In this document: piece by piece, positions 1-9,579 of the stretch | Position numbering within the stretch: the first letter of the stretch is position 1 | How the letters are laid out: each line of letters opens with the position of its first letter | NCBI RefSeq assembly: GCF_001808555.1 | Contig: NZ_KV793752.1 | Coordinates: 63,834 to 127,833 of the forward strand | Direction of reading: 5' to 3' | DNA length: 64,000 nucleotides | DNA from: Porphyromonas sp. HMSC065F10 | GTDB lineage: Bacteria > Bacteroidota > Bacteroidia > Bacteroidales > Porphyromonadaceae | Translations under genes and position numbers: made by a program | The notes under the pieces: generated by a model | What the model was told of the DNA's origin: nothing | The model's input: the letters and a program-made list of their open reading frames with translations, nothing else | The model's database searches: none

Positions 1-864
1 CTGTCGCTCTGGGAGTATGTGGAGCGCTTTGAGGACTCGTCGATATGGGATCACCTGGGGGAGGCTTGGCAGGTGATGCGATCCGCAGTAGAGCGAGGCC
101 TTGACAACGACAGCATACTCCCCGGAGGACTCAATCTCCGCCGTAAGGCGGGCGAGTACTACGTACAGGCCAATAACTACAGCTACTCCACCAAGTCTCG
201 CGGGCTGGTGTATGCCTACGCCTTGGCGGCAAGTGAGGAGAATGCGGGTGGTGGTCAGGTCTGCACCGGTCCCACCTGTGGCTCATCGGGGGTGATGCCG
301 GGAGTACTCTATCACCTCAAGGTATCCAAGGAGATACCGGACAAGATGATCCTGCGGGCTATGGCTACGGCGGGACTCTTCGGTGCCATCTGTCGCACGA
401 ATGCCTCTATCTCCGGAGCTGAGGTGGGATGCCAAGGTGAGGTCGGCGTTGCCTGCTCGATGGCTGCTGCCGCTGCCAATCAGCTCTTTGGAGGCAGTCT
501 TAATCAGGTGGAGTATGCAGCCGAGATGGGACTCGAGCACCACTTGGGACTGACCTGTGATCCCATCTGCGGTCTCGTGCAGATCCCCTGCATTGAGCGT
601 AACGCCTTTGCGGCGGCAAGAGCACTGGATGCCAATGTCTACGCTTCGTTTTCCAATGGATTTCACCGAGTCTCTTTTGACCAAGTGGTCGAGGTGATGC
701 GACAGACGGGTCACGACCTCCCGAGCCTCTACAAGGAGACCTCCACCGGTGGTCTGGCTACCAGCTACAGGACCCCCATTGCTCGTCTCGGCAAGGAGAT
801 ATCGTACAATCGAGAGGAGGCAGAGAAGTCAGAGGAGGGCCCAAAGTTGTCCTTTTTTATGTAA
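1..864 (+). CDS. sdaA: L-serine ammonia-lyase, iron-sulfur dependent (C-terminal part)
   Basis: Converts L-serine to pyruvate and ammonia using a 4Fe-4S cluster in the cytoplasm. The reading frame is open to the left window edge, so the N-terminal beta domain and start are missing; only the C-terminal part (about 287 codons) is present. It shows the alpha-domain hallmarks of the family: CTGPTCGSSGVMPGVL, GCQGEVGVACSMAAAAA, and GLTCDPICGLVQIPCIERNA, whose cysteines are the expected cluster ligands. The C-terminus ends in a short polar and hydrophobic tail. purH starts 39 bases downstream. In amino-acid-fermenting Porphyromonadaceae this enzyme would feed serine into pyruvate metabolism (inference). 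Family assignment is secure; whether the gene is single-chain cannot be seen here. Confidence 0.93.
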   Translation: MSLWEYVERFEDSSIWDHLGEAWQVMRSAVERGLDNDSILPGGLNLRRKAGEYYVQANNYSYSTKSRGLVYAYALAASEENAGGGQVCTGPTCGSSGVMPGVLYHLKVSKEIPDKMILRAMATAGLFGAICRTNASISGAEVGCQGEVGVACSMAAAAANQLFGGSLNQVEYAAEMGLEHHLGLTCDPICGLVQIPCIERNAFAAARALDANVYASFSNGFHRVSFDQVVEVMRQTGHDLPSLYKETSTGGLATSYRTPIARLGKEISYNREEAEKSEEGPKLSFFM

Positions 865-869
865 GTTTG
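862..869 (+). promoter_or_regulatory. possible -7 box (TAAGTTTG) upstream of purH
   Basis: TAAGTTTG fits the Bacteroidota -7 consensus TAnnTTTG. It overlaps the sdaA stop codon and lies 34 bases before the purH ATG. No clear -33 TTTG lies at the usual 19-21 base spacing, so this is a weak candidate. Confidence 0.3.
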
Positions 870-903
870 TCTGCTTCTGAGAAAGAATAATCACTATCCA
901 CAT

Positions 904-2478
904 ATGACGAGATCAGCAGAGAGTCGCAAGCCTATCCGCAGAGCGCTTGTATCGGTATACCATAAAGAGGGGCTGGAGAAGCTCCTGAGACAACTAGGGC
1001 AGAGTGGAGTGGAGATCCTCTCCACGGGTGGCACCTATGACTATGTCACCAGCCTTGACCTTCCCTGTACTAAGGTGGAGGATCGTACCGGTCTTCCCTC
1101 CATCCTGGGCGGGAGAGTTAAGACCCTCCATCCGGTGGTCTTTGGCGGGATCCTTACTCGCCGAGGTAACGAGCAGGATGATAAGGACTGCCGTCGCTTT
1201 GACATTGATCCGATAGACCTTGTGATCGTCGATCTCTACCCCTTTGAGGCTACTGTTGCCTCCGGGGCTTCCCATGAGGATATCATAGAGAAGATTGATA
1301 TCGGCGGTATCTCTCTGATCCGTGCAGCCGCCAAGAATTACTCCGACGTGGTGATCATCCCCTCTGCTAAGTATTACGATGAGCTCACTGCCATGCTCGA
1401 TGAGCAGGCCGGTGAGACGACGCTGGAGCAGAGGCGACACTTTGCACGCGCTGCCTTTGAGGTCTCCTCATCCTACGACACTGCGATCCATAATTACTTC
1501 CTCTCTATAGACGATCCGGCAGACGAGTCGGAGGATCTGTTCCCCGAGGAGCGTTTCGCTCTCTCTATGGAGGGATGTCAGCCTATGAGGTATGGTGAAA
1601 ACCCTCATCAGCGGGCTGCTTACTATGGTAAGGGCTTTGAGGAGCGCTTTGACTACCTCCACGGCAAGCAGATTAGCTACAATAACCTGCTGGATGTGGA
1701 TGCTGCAGTGCATATGATCGAGGAGATGGACGAGCCTGCGTGCGGTATTGTCAAGCACAATACTCCCTGTGGGCTGGCAGTCCGTGAGACCATACGCGAT
1801 GCCTATATGGCTGCTCTTGCGTGTGACACGGAATCGGCCTTTGGCGGCATCGTAGTACTCAACAGACCGGTCGATATGGAGACTGCGGAGGAGCTGCATA
1901 AGCTCTTCATTGAGGTCCTTATAGCTCCCGAGTATAGCAAGGAGGCACTGGAGCTGCTGACACAAAAGAAAAACAGGATCATCCTGAGAGACAAGATCGG
2001 CAAGGATAAGTATCCTCTCCAGTACCGATCTGCCCTCGGTGGTGTGCTGGTGCAGGAGCGTGATACACTTGTGGATCAGGCTAAGGATCTCACGGTGGTC
2101 ACTCACTTGACTCCCACGGAGAGTGAGACGAGTGATCTACTCTTTGCGATGCAAGCGGTAAAGTACTGCAAGAGTAACGCTATAGTCCTCGCCAAGGATC
2201 GTCAGATCTTGGGTGCCGGCTACGGTCAGACCTCTCGGGTGGAGGCGCTGAGACAGGCGATCAGCAAGGCAGCTGCGATGGGCTTCTCTCTCGAGGGATC
2301 CGTCATGGCTTCTGATGCATTCTTCCCCTTCCCCGACTGTGTAGAGATAGCTCATGAGGCGGGCGTGGTGTCCGTCATCCAGCCGGGCGGATCTATACGC
2401 GACCAGGAGAGCATAAGCTATTGCGATGAGCATGGTATGTCCATGGTGACCACCGGTCATCGCCACTTTAGACACTAA
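904..2478 (+). CDS. purH: Bifunctional AICAR transformylase / IMP cyclohydrolase
   Basis: Catalyses the last two steps of de novo IMP synthesis: formylation of AICAR with 10-formyl-THF, then ring closure. The 524-aa product has the N-terminal MGS-like cyclohydrolase domain (about 1-200; STGGTYDYV, GGRVKTLHP) and the C-terminal AICARFT domain, with the catalytic Lys284-His285 pair in VKHNTPCG and a late SNAIVLAKD...GAGYGQTSRV segment. The length is typical. It precedes mreB by only 19 bases on the same strand, an arrangement I recall for Porphyromonas, so it may be cotranscribed with the shape operon. Confidence 0.96.
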   Translation: MTRSAESRKPIRRALVSVYHKEGLEKLLRQLGQSGVEILSTGGTYDYVTSLDLPCTKVEDRTGLPSILGGRVKTLHPVVFGGILTRRGNEQDDKDCRRFDIDPIDLVIVDLYPFEATVASGASHEDIIEKIDIGGISLIRAAAKNYSDVVIIPSAKYYDELTAMLDEQAGETTLEQRRHFARAAFEVSSSYDTAIHNYFLSIDDPADESEDLFPEERFALSMEGCQPMRYGENPHQRAAYYGKGFEERFDYLHGKQISYNNLLDVDAAVHMIEEMDEPACGIVKHNTPCGLAVRETIRDAYMAALACDTESAFGGIVVLNRPVDMETAEELHKLFIEVLIAPEYSKEALELLTQKKNRIILRDKIGKDKYPLQYRSALGGVLVQERDTLVDQAKDLTVVTHLTPTESETSDLLFAMQAVKYCKSNAIVLAKDRQILGAGYGQTSRVEALRQAISKAAAMGFSLEGSVMASDAFFPFPDCVEIAHEAGVVSVIQPGGSIRDQESISYCDEHGMSMVTTGHRHFRH

Positions 2479-2497
2479 CTTTTTTACTAGATACAGG

Positions 2498-3517
2498 ATG
2501 GGCTTTTTCTCACTGACAAGGAAATTAGCCGTAGACTTAGGTACTGCTAACACGGTCATCATAGAGGATGGCAAGATCATCATCGATCAGCCAAGCTATG
2601 TGACACTAAATAAGAAGACTGATAAGGTCGAGTGGGTCGGCGCTGAGGCGTATCGTCGCTTCGAGAAGGAGAATAATGATCTCTCCACCGTCCGTCCACT
2701 TAAGGATGGCGTGGTCGCTGACCTGGACGCCTGCGAGTATATGATCCGCGGGATGATCCGGATGGCTACGACGAAGAAACACTTCTTCCCCACCTCACTT
2801 AAGGTCGTCGTCTGCGTCCCCTCAGGCAGTACGGATGTAGAGATACGTGCCGTGCGCGATGCGGCTGAGAAGGCCGGGGCCAACGAGGTGTACCTCATCC
2901 ATGAGCCGATGGCTGCAGCGATCGGTATTGGTATTGACGTGATGGAGCCTACCGGCAATGTGATCGTAGATATCGGTGGTGGTACGACGGAGATCGCTGT
3001 GATCTCTCTTGGTGGCATTGTCAATAATAAGTCGATCAAGGTGGCGGGAGACGAATTCACCAACGATATCGTCGACTATATGAAGGTCGAGCACAGTATC
3101 CGCATCGGTGAGCGTACCGCTGAGGAGATCAAGAAAAATGTTGGCTCTGCTCTTGATCAACTGGACAATGAGCCTGAACCCTATACGGTCGTGGGACAGG
3201 ACTTGGCAAGTATCCTGCCTAAGACGGTGGATGTCAATTACCATGAGATCTCTACCTGTCTCGATAAGTCGATCACCAAGATAGAGACCGCTATAGGAAA
3301 CGCTTTGGACGACACTGCCCCCGAGCTGTATGCCGATATTTTCAATAACGGCATCTACCTTGCGGGGGGAGGTGCTCAGCTGAAGGGACTTGATAAGAGG
3401 CTTCAGGCTAAGTTTCAGATCCCCTTTAAGATCGCTGATGACCCCTTATACTCCGTCGCCAACGGCACTTTCATTGCTCTTCAGAACTCCGATAAGTACA
3501 CTCTGCTCTTTAAGTAA
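2498..3517 (+). CDS. mreB: Rod-shape-determining protein MreB
   Basis: Bacterial actin homologue that polymerises on the inner face of the membrane and directs elongasome peptidoglycan synthesis. The 339-aa protein has the actin-fold phosphate loops (DLGTANT at 13-19; DIGGGTTE near 160) and the adenosine motif AGGGAQLKGL near the C-terminus. An N-terminal MGFFSLTRK may serve as the membrane-binding amphipathic segment. It is the first gene of mreB-mreC-mreD-mrdA-rodA. A GC-rich hairpin lies between it and mreC. Porphyromonas cells are short rods or coccobacilli, which is compatible with a full elongasome set. Confidence 0.96.
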   Translation: MGFFSLTRKLAVDLGTANTVIIEDGKIIIDQPSYVTLNKKTDKVEWVGAEAYRRFEKENNDLSTVRPLKDGVVADLDACEYMIRGMIRMATTKKHFFPTSLKVVVCVPSGSTDVEIRAVRDAAEKAGANEVYLIHEPMAAAIGIGIDVMEPTGNVIVDIGGGTTEIAVISLGGIVNNKSIKVAGDEFTNDIVDYMKVEHSIRIGERTAEEIKKNVGSALDQLDNEPEPYTVVGQDLASILPKTVDVNYHEISTCLDKSITKIETAIGNALDDTAPELYADIFNNGIYLAGGGAQLKGLDKRLQAKFQIPFKIADDPLYSVANGTFIALQNSDKYTLLFK

Positions 3518-3524
3518 TTCATCC

Positions 3525-3560
3525 GCCACCCCTTGACTACCGACTTAGGAAGGGGGTGGC
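3525..3560 (+). promoter_or_regulatory. Stem-loop in the mreB-mreC junction
   Basis: GCCACCCCTT (3525-3534) pairs with AAGGGGGTGGC (3550-3560) around a 15-nt loop, with one bulge. No U-run follows, so it is more likely an mRNA processing or stability element, or an attenuator, than a full terminator. A possible GTG start for mreC at 3556 falls inside the right arm, which supports the ATG at 3583 instead. Confidence 0.5.
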
Positions 3561-3582
3561 TCACTCGCTGTGCATCGTCTTT

Positions 3583-4446
3583 ATGGATCGCCTCATCGAA
3601 TTTCTCCGGTCCAAGAGACATCTCCTGATCTTCCTGCTCCTTGAGGTGGTTGCCTTGGCACTCCTCTTTAGTGGCAGTAGGTACCGATCCAGTGTCATGC
3701 TGAGCTCTGCCAACGACCTTACCGGCAGGGTGATGGAGACGGCTCAGACTGTCCGTGCATACACAGGACTGGAGGAGGCAAATGTGGAGCTGCTTCATAG
3801 GAATGCGATGCTGGAGCGTGAGGTGCTCCGTCTACACAACCAGCTGGAGCGACTCTCTGTTGACTCCCTCTCTTGGCAGCGCCTGGGGCGAGACACACTG
3901 GAGAGACCCTTCCCCTACCACTACATAGTGGGAAGGGTCGTGGGGATGGTGCTCTTTGACAAGAGTAATTATCTGACCTTGGACATCGGCAAGCAAGATG
4001 GTGTGGCTGTAGATATGGGGGTCGTGAGCACAGATGGAGTGGTCGGTATCGTACAAGCGGTGAGCGATCATTACTCGAGAGTCGTACCGGTGATCAATAG
4101 TACCTTCGGGATCAGCTGCAAAGTGGAAGGCTCTGACCTCGTGAGTATACTGAAGTGGGATGGCCAGGATATCAATCACTCCCTGCTGACTAATATCCCC
4201 AAGCACCAGTCGCTGGAGCCAGGACGATCGGTCTTTACGAGCGGATACTCGGCCTCTTTCCCCTCCGGCCTATCTGTAGGGACAGTAGTTGGCCCGGGGA
4301 AGTCACCTGACGATAGTTTCTTTGCTTACCGAGTGGAGCTATCCACGCACTTTGCCTCTCTGAAGTACGTCTATGTGCTGCAGTATGAGAGTCGCCAGGA
4401 GAGAAATGTGATCGAAGAGCCTGTCACAGATAGACGATCCCTATGA
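3583..4446 (+). CDS. mreC: Rod-shape-determining protein MreC
   Basis: Bitopic membrane protein that scaffolds the elongasome in the periplasm and activates PBP2. From ATG 3583 the protein is 287 aa. It starts MDRLIEFLRSKRHLL followed by one membrane segment (LIFLLLEVVALALLF), a coiled coil around the ANVELLHRNAMLEREVLRLH stretch, and the MreC beta-barrel region (VGRVVGM..., DIGKQDGVAVDMGVVST). A GTG at 3556 is in frame and has a purine-rich run before it, but it adds nine residues not expected for the family and lies in a hairpin arm. The end overlaps mreD by ATGA, suggesting translational coupling. Confidence 0.93.
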   Translation: MDRLIEFLRSKRHLLIFLLLEVVALALLFSGSRYRSSVMLSSANDLTGRVMETAQTVRAYTGLEEANVELLHRNAMLEREVLRLHNQLERLSVDSLSWQRLGRDTLERPFPYHYIVGRVVGMVLFDKSNYLTLDIGKQDGVAVDMGVVSTDGVVGIVQAVSDHYSRVVPVINSTFGISCKVEGSDLVSILKWDGQDINHSLLTNIPKHQSLEPGRSVFTSGYSASFPSGLSVGTVVGPGKSPDDSFFAYRVELSTHFASLKYVYVLQYESRQERNVIEEPVTDRRSL

Positions 4447-4970
4447 GTAAGTACACCCTCCGACTTGGTATCTTGTTGCTTGTGCTACTACTCTTGCAGG
4501 TGGTACTCTTCAACCACCTGCTGCTCTTTCGGTACTTCTTGCCGATCATCTACCTCTACCCGCTTATTAAGATGCCATACCGGTCGGAGCCGTGGGTGCT
4601 GACCCTCGTCGCCGCTTGTATAGGACTCTTTATCGATCTGATGATGAATACGCCGGGACTCAATATGGCCTCCTCCGCACTGACGCTCTACCTACGCCCT
4701 AAGCTGCTGGGGGCGCTGGTGGATAAGGACGATCTCGACAATGCGGACGAGGAGAATCCGCTGATCACTCCCCGACTGATGGGAGCCGGAGCTTACTTGC
4801 TCTATATCTTGACCCTCACACTGGTACAGATCAGCTCGATATTCCTCCTTGAGTTTTTCTCCACCGGACTCTTGGTACACACATTACCCTACATTGGCGG
4901 ATCCGTTGTGATAACGGTGTTGCTTTTCTTGATCTTTGATGCACTCTTGATGCCGCGCAGGAGGGGATGA
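4443..4970 (+). CDS. mreD: Rod-shape-determining protein MreD
   Basis: Small polytopic membrane partner of MreC in the elongasome. The 175-aa product is almost entirely hydrophobic with about five or six membrane segments (LGILLLVLLLLQVVLF, VLTLVAACIGLFIDLMM, LLYILTLTLVQISSIFLL, VVITVLLFLIFDALL). Sequence conservation in MreD is low, so the assignment rests on size, topology, the FIDLMM segment and position. It overlaps mreC and mrdA by four bases on each side, making it a tightly coupled middle cistron. Confidence 0.9.
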   Translation: MSKYTLRLGILLLVLLLLQVVLFNHLLLFRYFLPIIYLYPLIKMPYRSEPWVLTLVAACIGLFIDLMMNTPGLNMASSALTLYLRPKLLGALVDKDDLDNADEENPLITPRLMGAGAYLLYILTLTLVQISSIFLLEFFSTGLLVHTLPYIGGSVVITVLLFLIFDALLMPRRRG

Positions 4971-6808
4971 GACCATCACATAGTAGGTATAGTGAGCGTA
5001 GCTTTATCATCGTAGGGGTGATGACGCTGGTGGTTATTGTCTACGTGGCGAGACTCTTCTATGTCCAGGTGCTCTCTCCGGAGTATAAGCTGGCAGCGGA
5101 GAATATTGCCTTTTACCACCGGACCCTCTATCCATCGCGCGGTCTGATGCGTGATCGCAACGACAGTCTCGTTGTCTATAATACCGCTACGGCAGATGCA
5201 AAGGTCATCATGCGACAGATGGAGGGCTTTGATAGTCTTGCCTTTTGTCATATCCTGGACATTGACCTCCGAGACTTACGTGAGCGTCTGGAGCAAGTGA
5301 AGGATCGGGAGTCTAATAGGGGGTACTCGCCCTTTGTGCCGCAGACAATCTTCTCCCAGATAACCCCAGTGGAGGCAGGGCTATTAGAGGAGCAGCTATA
5401 CAAGTTTCCCGGTCTACTCATAGAGCACTATACATCTCGGGCATATACCTACTCTGCAGGGGCTCTTCTGCTTGGCAGTATCGGCGAGGTCGGTCCGGGT
5501 GACATCAAGCGGGATCCCTATTACACACCCGGAGACTATGCCGGCACGACGGGTCTGGAGAAGAGCTACGAGCGATTCTTGCGAGGAAATAAAGGGACCT
5601 CTATACTCCTCAGAGATGTACACGGCCGGGTGCAGGGCCAGTATGAGGAGGGTAAGTATGATCAGGAGCTCACCTCGGGGCATGATCTCAAGCTTAGCAT
5701 TGACATCAAGCTGCAGGCCTATGGTGAGCGTCTGATGCAAGGCAAGAGTGGAGCGATCGTCATGATAGAGCCGAGTACGGGCGAAGTATTGGCTCTGGTC
5801 TCGTCTCCCACCTTTGATCCCTCTCGCTTAGTGGGTAAGGAGCGGGGAAAGAACTACCAGTCACTCGCCACTGATCCTCTCAAGCCTCTTTACAATAGAG
5901 CTATTCAGGCTGCCTATCCGCCCGGATCGACCTTCAAGACTGTGCAGTCAGCAGCCTTTCTGCAGGAGGGCTGCATCACGCCGGGTACTATGTACTCCTG
6001 TCATGGTGGTTACCCACTGCTCGGGGGGCGTCCCCGATGCCATGGTCACGGATCCCCATTAGATCTCAGGCATGCCATTGCCACCTCCTGCAATGCCTAT
6101 TTTTGCTGGGGTCTGAGGGCTTTCTTAGACGATAGATCCCGCTACGCTACCGTGGAGGAGGCTTTCGATCACTGGCGAGACTATATTGTCAAGATGGGCT
6201 TCGGACATAAGACCGGTGTGGATCTGCCGGGAGAGAGCCGTGGCTATATCCCCAGCTCTGCCGTATACGACAAGCTCCATAATGGGCGCTGGACATCAAG
6301 CTCAATAGTCTCCATATCAATCGGTCAGGGTGAGATCCTTGCTACACCATTGCAGATAGCCAATTTTGGTGCTGTGGTAGCTAATAGGGGTCACTACTTT
6401 ACCCCTCACTTGGTGAAGGAGATCGACGGCATGCCTCAGGACTCACTCTATATTGAGCGTATGGAGACAGGGATACGACCAGAGTATTTCCAAGTGATTG
6501 CCGAGGGGATGCGTATGGCGGTGATAGGCGGTACCTGTCGTAAGGCAAACCTATCTGACTTTGCCATCTGTGGAAAAACCGGTACTGCAGAGAATCCTCA
6601 CGGCAAAGATCACTCCCTCTTCCTCGGCTTTGGTCCGATGGAGGAGCCCAAGGTCTCCATCGCTGTTATGGTGGAGAATGGAGGCTTCGGTGCCACCTAT
6701 GCAGTCCCTATCGGTAGACTTATGCTTGACTACTACCTCCATGGTGACTCTATTACTCCCTCGTCAATTAGCTACGAGAGTGCGATGTTATCCTCAGTAA
6801 TTAGATAG
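4967..6808 (+). CDS. mrdA: Penicillin-binding protein 2 (peptidoglycan DD-transpeptidase)
   Basis: Class B PBP that cross-links peptidoglycan in the elongasome together with RodA. The 613-aa protein has one N-terminal membrane anchor (FIIVGVMTLVVIVYVARLFY), a PBP dimerisation domain, and a transpeptidase domain with the active-site triad STFK (Ser321, Lys324), SCN in ATSCNAYF, and KTGT (Lys537). This is the target of mecillinam-type beta-lactams in the family. Start overlaps the mreD stop; rodA follows after four bases. Confidence 0.96.
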   Translation: MRPSHSRYSERSFIIVGVMTLVVIVYVARLFYVQVLSPEYKLAAENIAFYHRTLYPSRGLMRDRNDSLVVYNTATADAKVIMRQMEGFDSLAFCHILDIDLRDLRERLEQVKDRESNRGYSPFVPQTIFSQITPVEAGLLEEQLYKFPGLLIEHYTSRAYTYSAGALLLGSIGEVGPGDIKRDPYYTPGDYAGTTGLEKSYERFLRGNKGTSILLRDVHGRVQGQYEEGKYDQELTSGHDLKLSIDIKLQAYGERLMQGKSGAIVMIEPSTGEVLALVSSPTFDPSRLVGKERGKNYQSLATDPLKPLYNRAIQAAYPPGSTFKTVQSAAFLQEGCITPGTMYSCHGGYPLLGGRPRCHGHGSPLDLRHAIATSCNAYFCWGLRAFLDDRSRYATVEEAFDHWRDYIVKMGFGHKTGVDLPGESRGYIPSSAVYDKLHNGRWTSSSIVSISIGQGEILATPLQIANFGAVVANRGHYFTPHLVKEIDGMPQDSLYIERMETGIRPEYFQVIAEGMRMAVIGGTCRKANLSDFAICGKTGTAENPHGKDHSLFLGFGPMEEPKVSIAVMVENGGFGATYAVPIGRLMLDYYLHGDSITPSSISYESAMLSSVIR

Positions 6809-6812
6809 GCGT

Positions 6813-8291
6813 ATGACTAATAGACTATCCTCCGGGACCTCTATGGGACTGAGGCATCGGGCTGACTGGCTAGCCATACTGCTTTACCTAATCTTGGTGG
6901 TGATTGGGTGGCTCGCCATCTATGCAGCTGATGGCACCTATACCATCACCGATACTTCCTTCAGTATTGAGGGTAGGGCACTGTCACAACTGGTATGGAT
7001 CGGGATCTCCGCCGGTGCAGCGATTGCCATACTGCTTATAGACACCTTCTTCCTGAAGCAGTCTGCTCCGGTGCTCTACTTCGCCATGATCGGTCTCTTG
7101 ATCGTGACAATCTTCATCGCTCCGGACATCAAGGGATCGCGGTCGTGGTTGGTGATCACGGACTCTGTGCGGCTACAGCCGGCGGAGTTCTCCAAGCTCA
7201 CCACCGCCCTGATGCTGGCATGGTGGATGTCAAAGTATAACTTTAGCCTCGAGCGGACCCGTGACCTGGCGATCGCTTTTGCCATCATCATTGCCCCGAT
7301 GCTGATCATCGTCCTTCAGTCAGAGACAGGATCCGCTTTGGTCTACGCTGCATTCATCATCATCCTCTATAGGGAGGGGCTGAGTAGTGCTGTCCCACTC
7401 TTTGGCGTCTTCTGCGCTCTGCTTTTTGTGCTGGAGCTCAAGTTTGCCGAGCCGGTCTGGGGCGTTACCCCTGCCGGACGATTGGTTGTCCCGCTACTGA
7501 TCTACCTCGGTGTGGTGCTCTCGGCACAGGCTTACTGCGAGCTTGACCGGGCTTGGTTGGTCGGCTTGGTGATTGCCCCCTCGCTGATGATTATGGCTGC
7601 AATCCTCTCCCTGTGGGTGAGTGTTGACTTCTCGATCTTTGCCATCCTTGCGCTGGTGCTACTGCTGGTATGGGTGGTCGTACAGGCTTATGGTCACAGA
7701 GGGCGACATATTGGTCGGCTGATCACCTTTGCCGGGGTGAGTGTGGCCATGTATGCCGGGGTGGGTTACTTTTTTGACAATATCCTCCAGCCCCACCAGC
7801 AGACCCGTATCCTCGTCTCTCTGGGACTTAAGGACGATCCTGCCGGTGCCGGATACAATGTGCATCAGAGTCTCATCGCGATCGGCTCCGGAGGCCTGCT
7901 CGGCAAGGGGTATTTACAGGGGACTCAGACAAAGCTCTCTTACGTGCCTGAGCAGACAACGGATTTCATATTCTGTACCATCGGTGAGGAGGAGGGCTTC
8001 ATCGGCTGCTTAGTCGTGCTGCTCCTCTTCCTTGCCCTGATCTGCCGTATCATTTACATCGCTGAGCGCCAGCCGGAGACCTTTGCTCGTGTGTACGGCT
8101 ACGCGGTGGCATCCATACTCTTCTTCCACCTCTTGGTGAATGTGGGGATGGTGATCGGTCTCGTCCCAGTGATCGGCATCCCGCTCCCCTACATCAGCTA
8201 TGGCGGATCATCGTTGCTAAGCTTTACCCTGCTCTTATTTGTACTCTTGAGACTGGATGCTTCGCGTATGCCGGTCTCCACTCTCCGATAA
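6813..8291 (+). CDS. rodA: Peptidoglycan glycosyltransferase RodA
   Basis: SEDS-family lipid II polymerase that works with PBP2 during cell elongation. The 492-aa polytopic protein has about ten or more membrane helices. It carries the SEDS signatures DIKGSRSWL...RLQPAEFSKL early, GYNVHQSLIAIGSGGLLGKG, and the C-terminal LPYISYGGSSLLS. The protein is longer than the roughly 370-aa proteobacterial RodA because of extra helices in the middle, a feature I recall for Bacteroidota RodA. Its stop is followed after one base by the start of the MFS transporter gene. Confidence 0.95.
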   Translation: MTNRLSSGTSMGLRHRADWLAILLYLILVVIGWLAIYAADGTYTITDTSFSIEGRALSQLVWIGISAGAAIAILLIDTFFLKQSAPVLYFAMIGLLIVTIFIAPDIKGSRSWLVITDSVRLQPAEFSKLTTALMLAWWMSKYNFSLERTRDLAIAFAIIIAPMLIIVLQSETGSALVYAAFIIILYREGLSSAVPLFGVFCALLFVLELKFAEPVWGVTPAGRLVVPLLIYLGVVLSAQAYCELDRAWLVGLVIAPSLMIMAAILSLWVSVDFSIFAILALVLLLVWVVVQAYGHRGRHIGRLITFAGVSVAMYAGVGYFFDNILQPHQQTRILVSLGLKDDPAGAGYNVHQSLIAIGSGGLLGKGYLQGTQTKLSYVPEQTTDFIFCTIGEEEGFIGCLVVLLLFLALICRIIYIAERQPETFARVYGYAVASILFFHLLVNVGMVIGLVPVIGIPLPYISYGGSSLLSFTLLLFVLLRLDASRMPVSTLR

Positions 8292-8292
8292 T

Positions 8293-9579
8293 ATGAAGAA
8301 AACCGACACCAAACTCAATCCTATCTCGTGGGTCTCCACAGTCTACTTCGCCATGGGGCTCCCGATGGTCATGCTCTCGGACGTCTCTCTGCTACTCTTC
8401 AAGGATATGGGCATACCGGATAAGGAAATCACCTTCTGGGCCTCCCTCCTGATCCTTCCGTGGAGCCTAAAGCCTTTCTTCAGCCCGGTGATGGAGCTCT
8501 TTGGGAGTAAACGGCAGTACGTCTTTATCTCTGAGATTATATCCGCTCTTATGCTTGGCCTGATCGCAGCATCACTTGGCTTAGAGGAGTCTTTTCCGCT
8601 ACTGCTCCTCCTGATGGCTGTGATGGCACTCTCAGGGTCGGTGCATGACATTGCCGGGGATGGGATCTATATGGAAGCACTCACGCCTACGCTTCAGAGC
8701 AAGTTTGTCGGGTGGCAGGGTGCCTTCTACAACATCGCCAAGGTGCTGGCCAAGGGCGGACTGGTCTATCTCGTGGGCTACCTCACTACCTCTATTGGGA
8801 TTGTCCGCTCCTGGCAGAGTATGGTACTGGTGGCGGGCGGCCTGATGCTGCTACTCGGTGTGTGGCATATGGCAGTATTACCCCATAGTGAGGCCCCTGT
8901 AACGGATGAGAAGCGGTCTGTGAAGTCGACACTACAAGGGGTGTGGGAGATCTTTGTTAGTTTCTTTGAGAAGAAGCACATCTGGTTTTACCTGCTATTT
9001 ATTTTCCTCTACCGCTTCACAGAGGGGCTCGCCATTAAGGTGGCGCCTCTCTTCCTGAAGGCCGGCACCGATCTCGGAGGACTGGGACTGACAAATAAGG
9101 ACTTTGGTCTCATCTACGGAACCCTGGGGACGGTAGCCTTTATAGGAGGAAGCATATTGGCCGGGTACTACATAGGTCACTATGGCCTACGGAAGGTGCT
9201 TTTCACTCTGGCTGTGATCTTCAATCTCCCTTTTATCATCTTTTTTCTCCTCGCCTTCTTACAGCCGACCAATCTGGTGTGGCCGGCGGTAGGGATTGTC
9301 GTGGAGCAATTTGGCTACGGTTTCGGATTTGTCGGCCTGACGCTTTTCATGATGCAGCAGGTGGCACCCGGTCCTCATCGCATGGCACACTATGCCATTG
9401 CCAATAGTCTGATGAACCTCAGCTATATGATCCCCGGCCTGATCAGTGGCACCATCAGCGATGCGGTAGGGTACAGCTCCTTCTTCCTCATTGCGGTCTT
9501 GGTGTCCATACCCGGGTTGATATGCGCAAAAGTAGTACCTTTCTCCTACGATGGAGATGGTAATAAACTCACTAAATAA
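8293..9579 (+). CDS. MFS sugar transporter (importer paired with GH130 phosphorylase)
   Basis: Major facilitator protein, 428 aa with about 12 membrane segments and a short cytoplasmic loop after helix 6 (around VTDEKRSVKSTLQGVW). The overall look is AmpG/sugar-symporter-like (FAMGLPMVMLSDVSLLLFKDMG; SKFVGWQGAFYNIAKVLAKGG). I start it at ATG 8293, one base after rodA; an in-frame upstream start at 8257 would overlap rodA by 35 bases and add twelve non-hydrophobic residues. The next gene follows with no gap and encodes a GH130 mannoside phosphorylase, so the substrate is probably a beta-mannosyl disaccharide such as Man-beta-1,4-GlcNAc (inference from context, not from the transporter itself). 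Confidence 0.85.
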   Translation: MKKTDTKLNPISWVSTVYFAMGLPMVMLSDVSLLLFKDMGIPDKEITFWASLLILPWSLKPFFSPVMELFGSKRQYVFISEIISALMLGLIAASLGLEESFPLLLLLMAVMALSGSVHDIAGDGIYMEALTPTLQSKFVGWQGAFYNIAKVLAKGGLVYLVGYLTTSIGIVRSWQSMVLVAGGLMLLLGVWHMAVLPHSEAPVTDEKRSVKSTLQGVWEIFVSFFEKKHIWFYLLFIFLYRFTEGLAIKVAPLFLKAGTDLGGLGLTNKDFGLIYGTLGTVAFIGGSILAGYYIGHYGLRKVLFTLAVIFNLPFIIFFLLAFLQPTNLVWPAVGIVVEQFGYGFGFVGLTLFMMQQVAPGPHRMAHYAIANSLMNLSYMIPGLISGTISDAVGYSSFFLIAVLVSIPGLICAKVVPFSYDGDGNKLTK

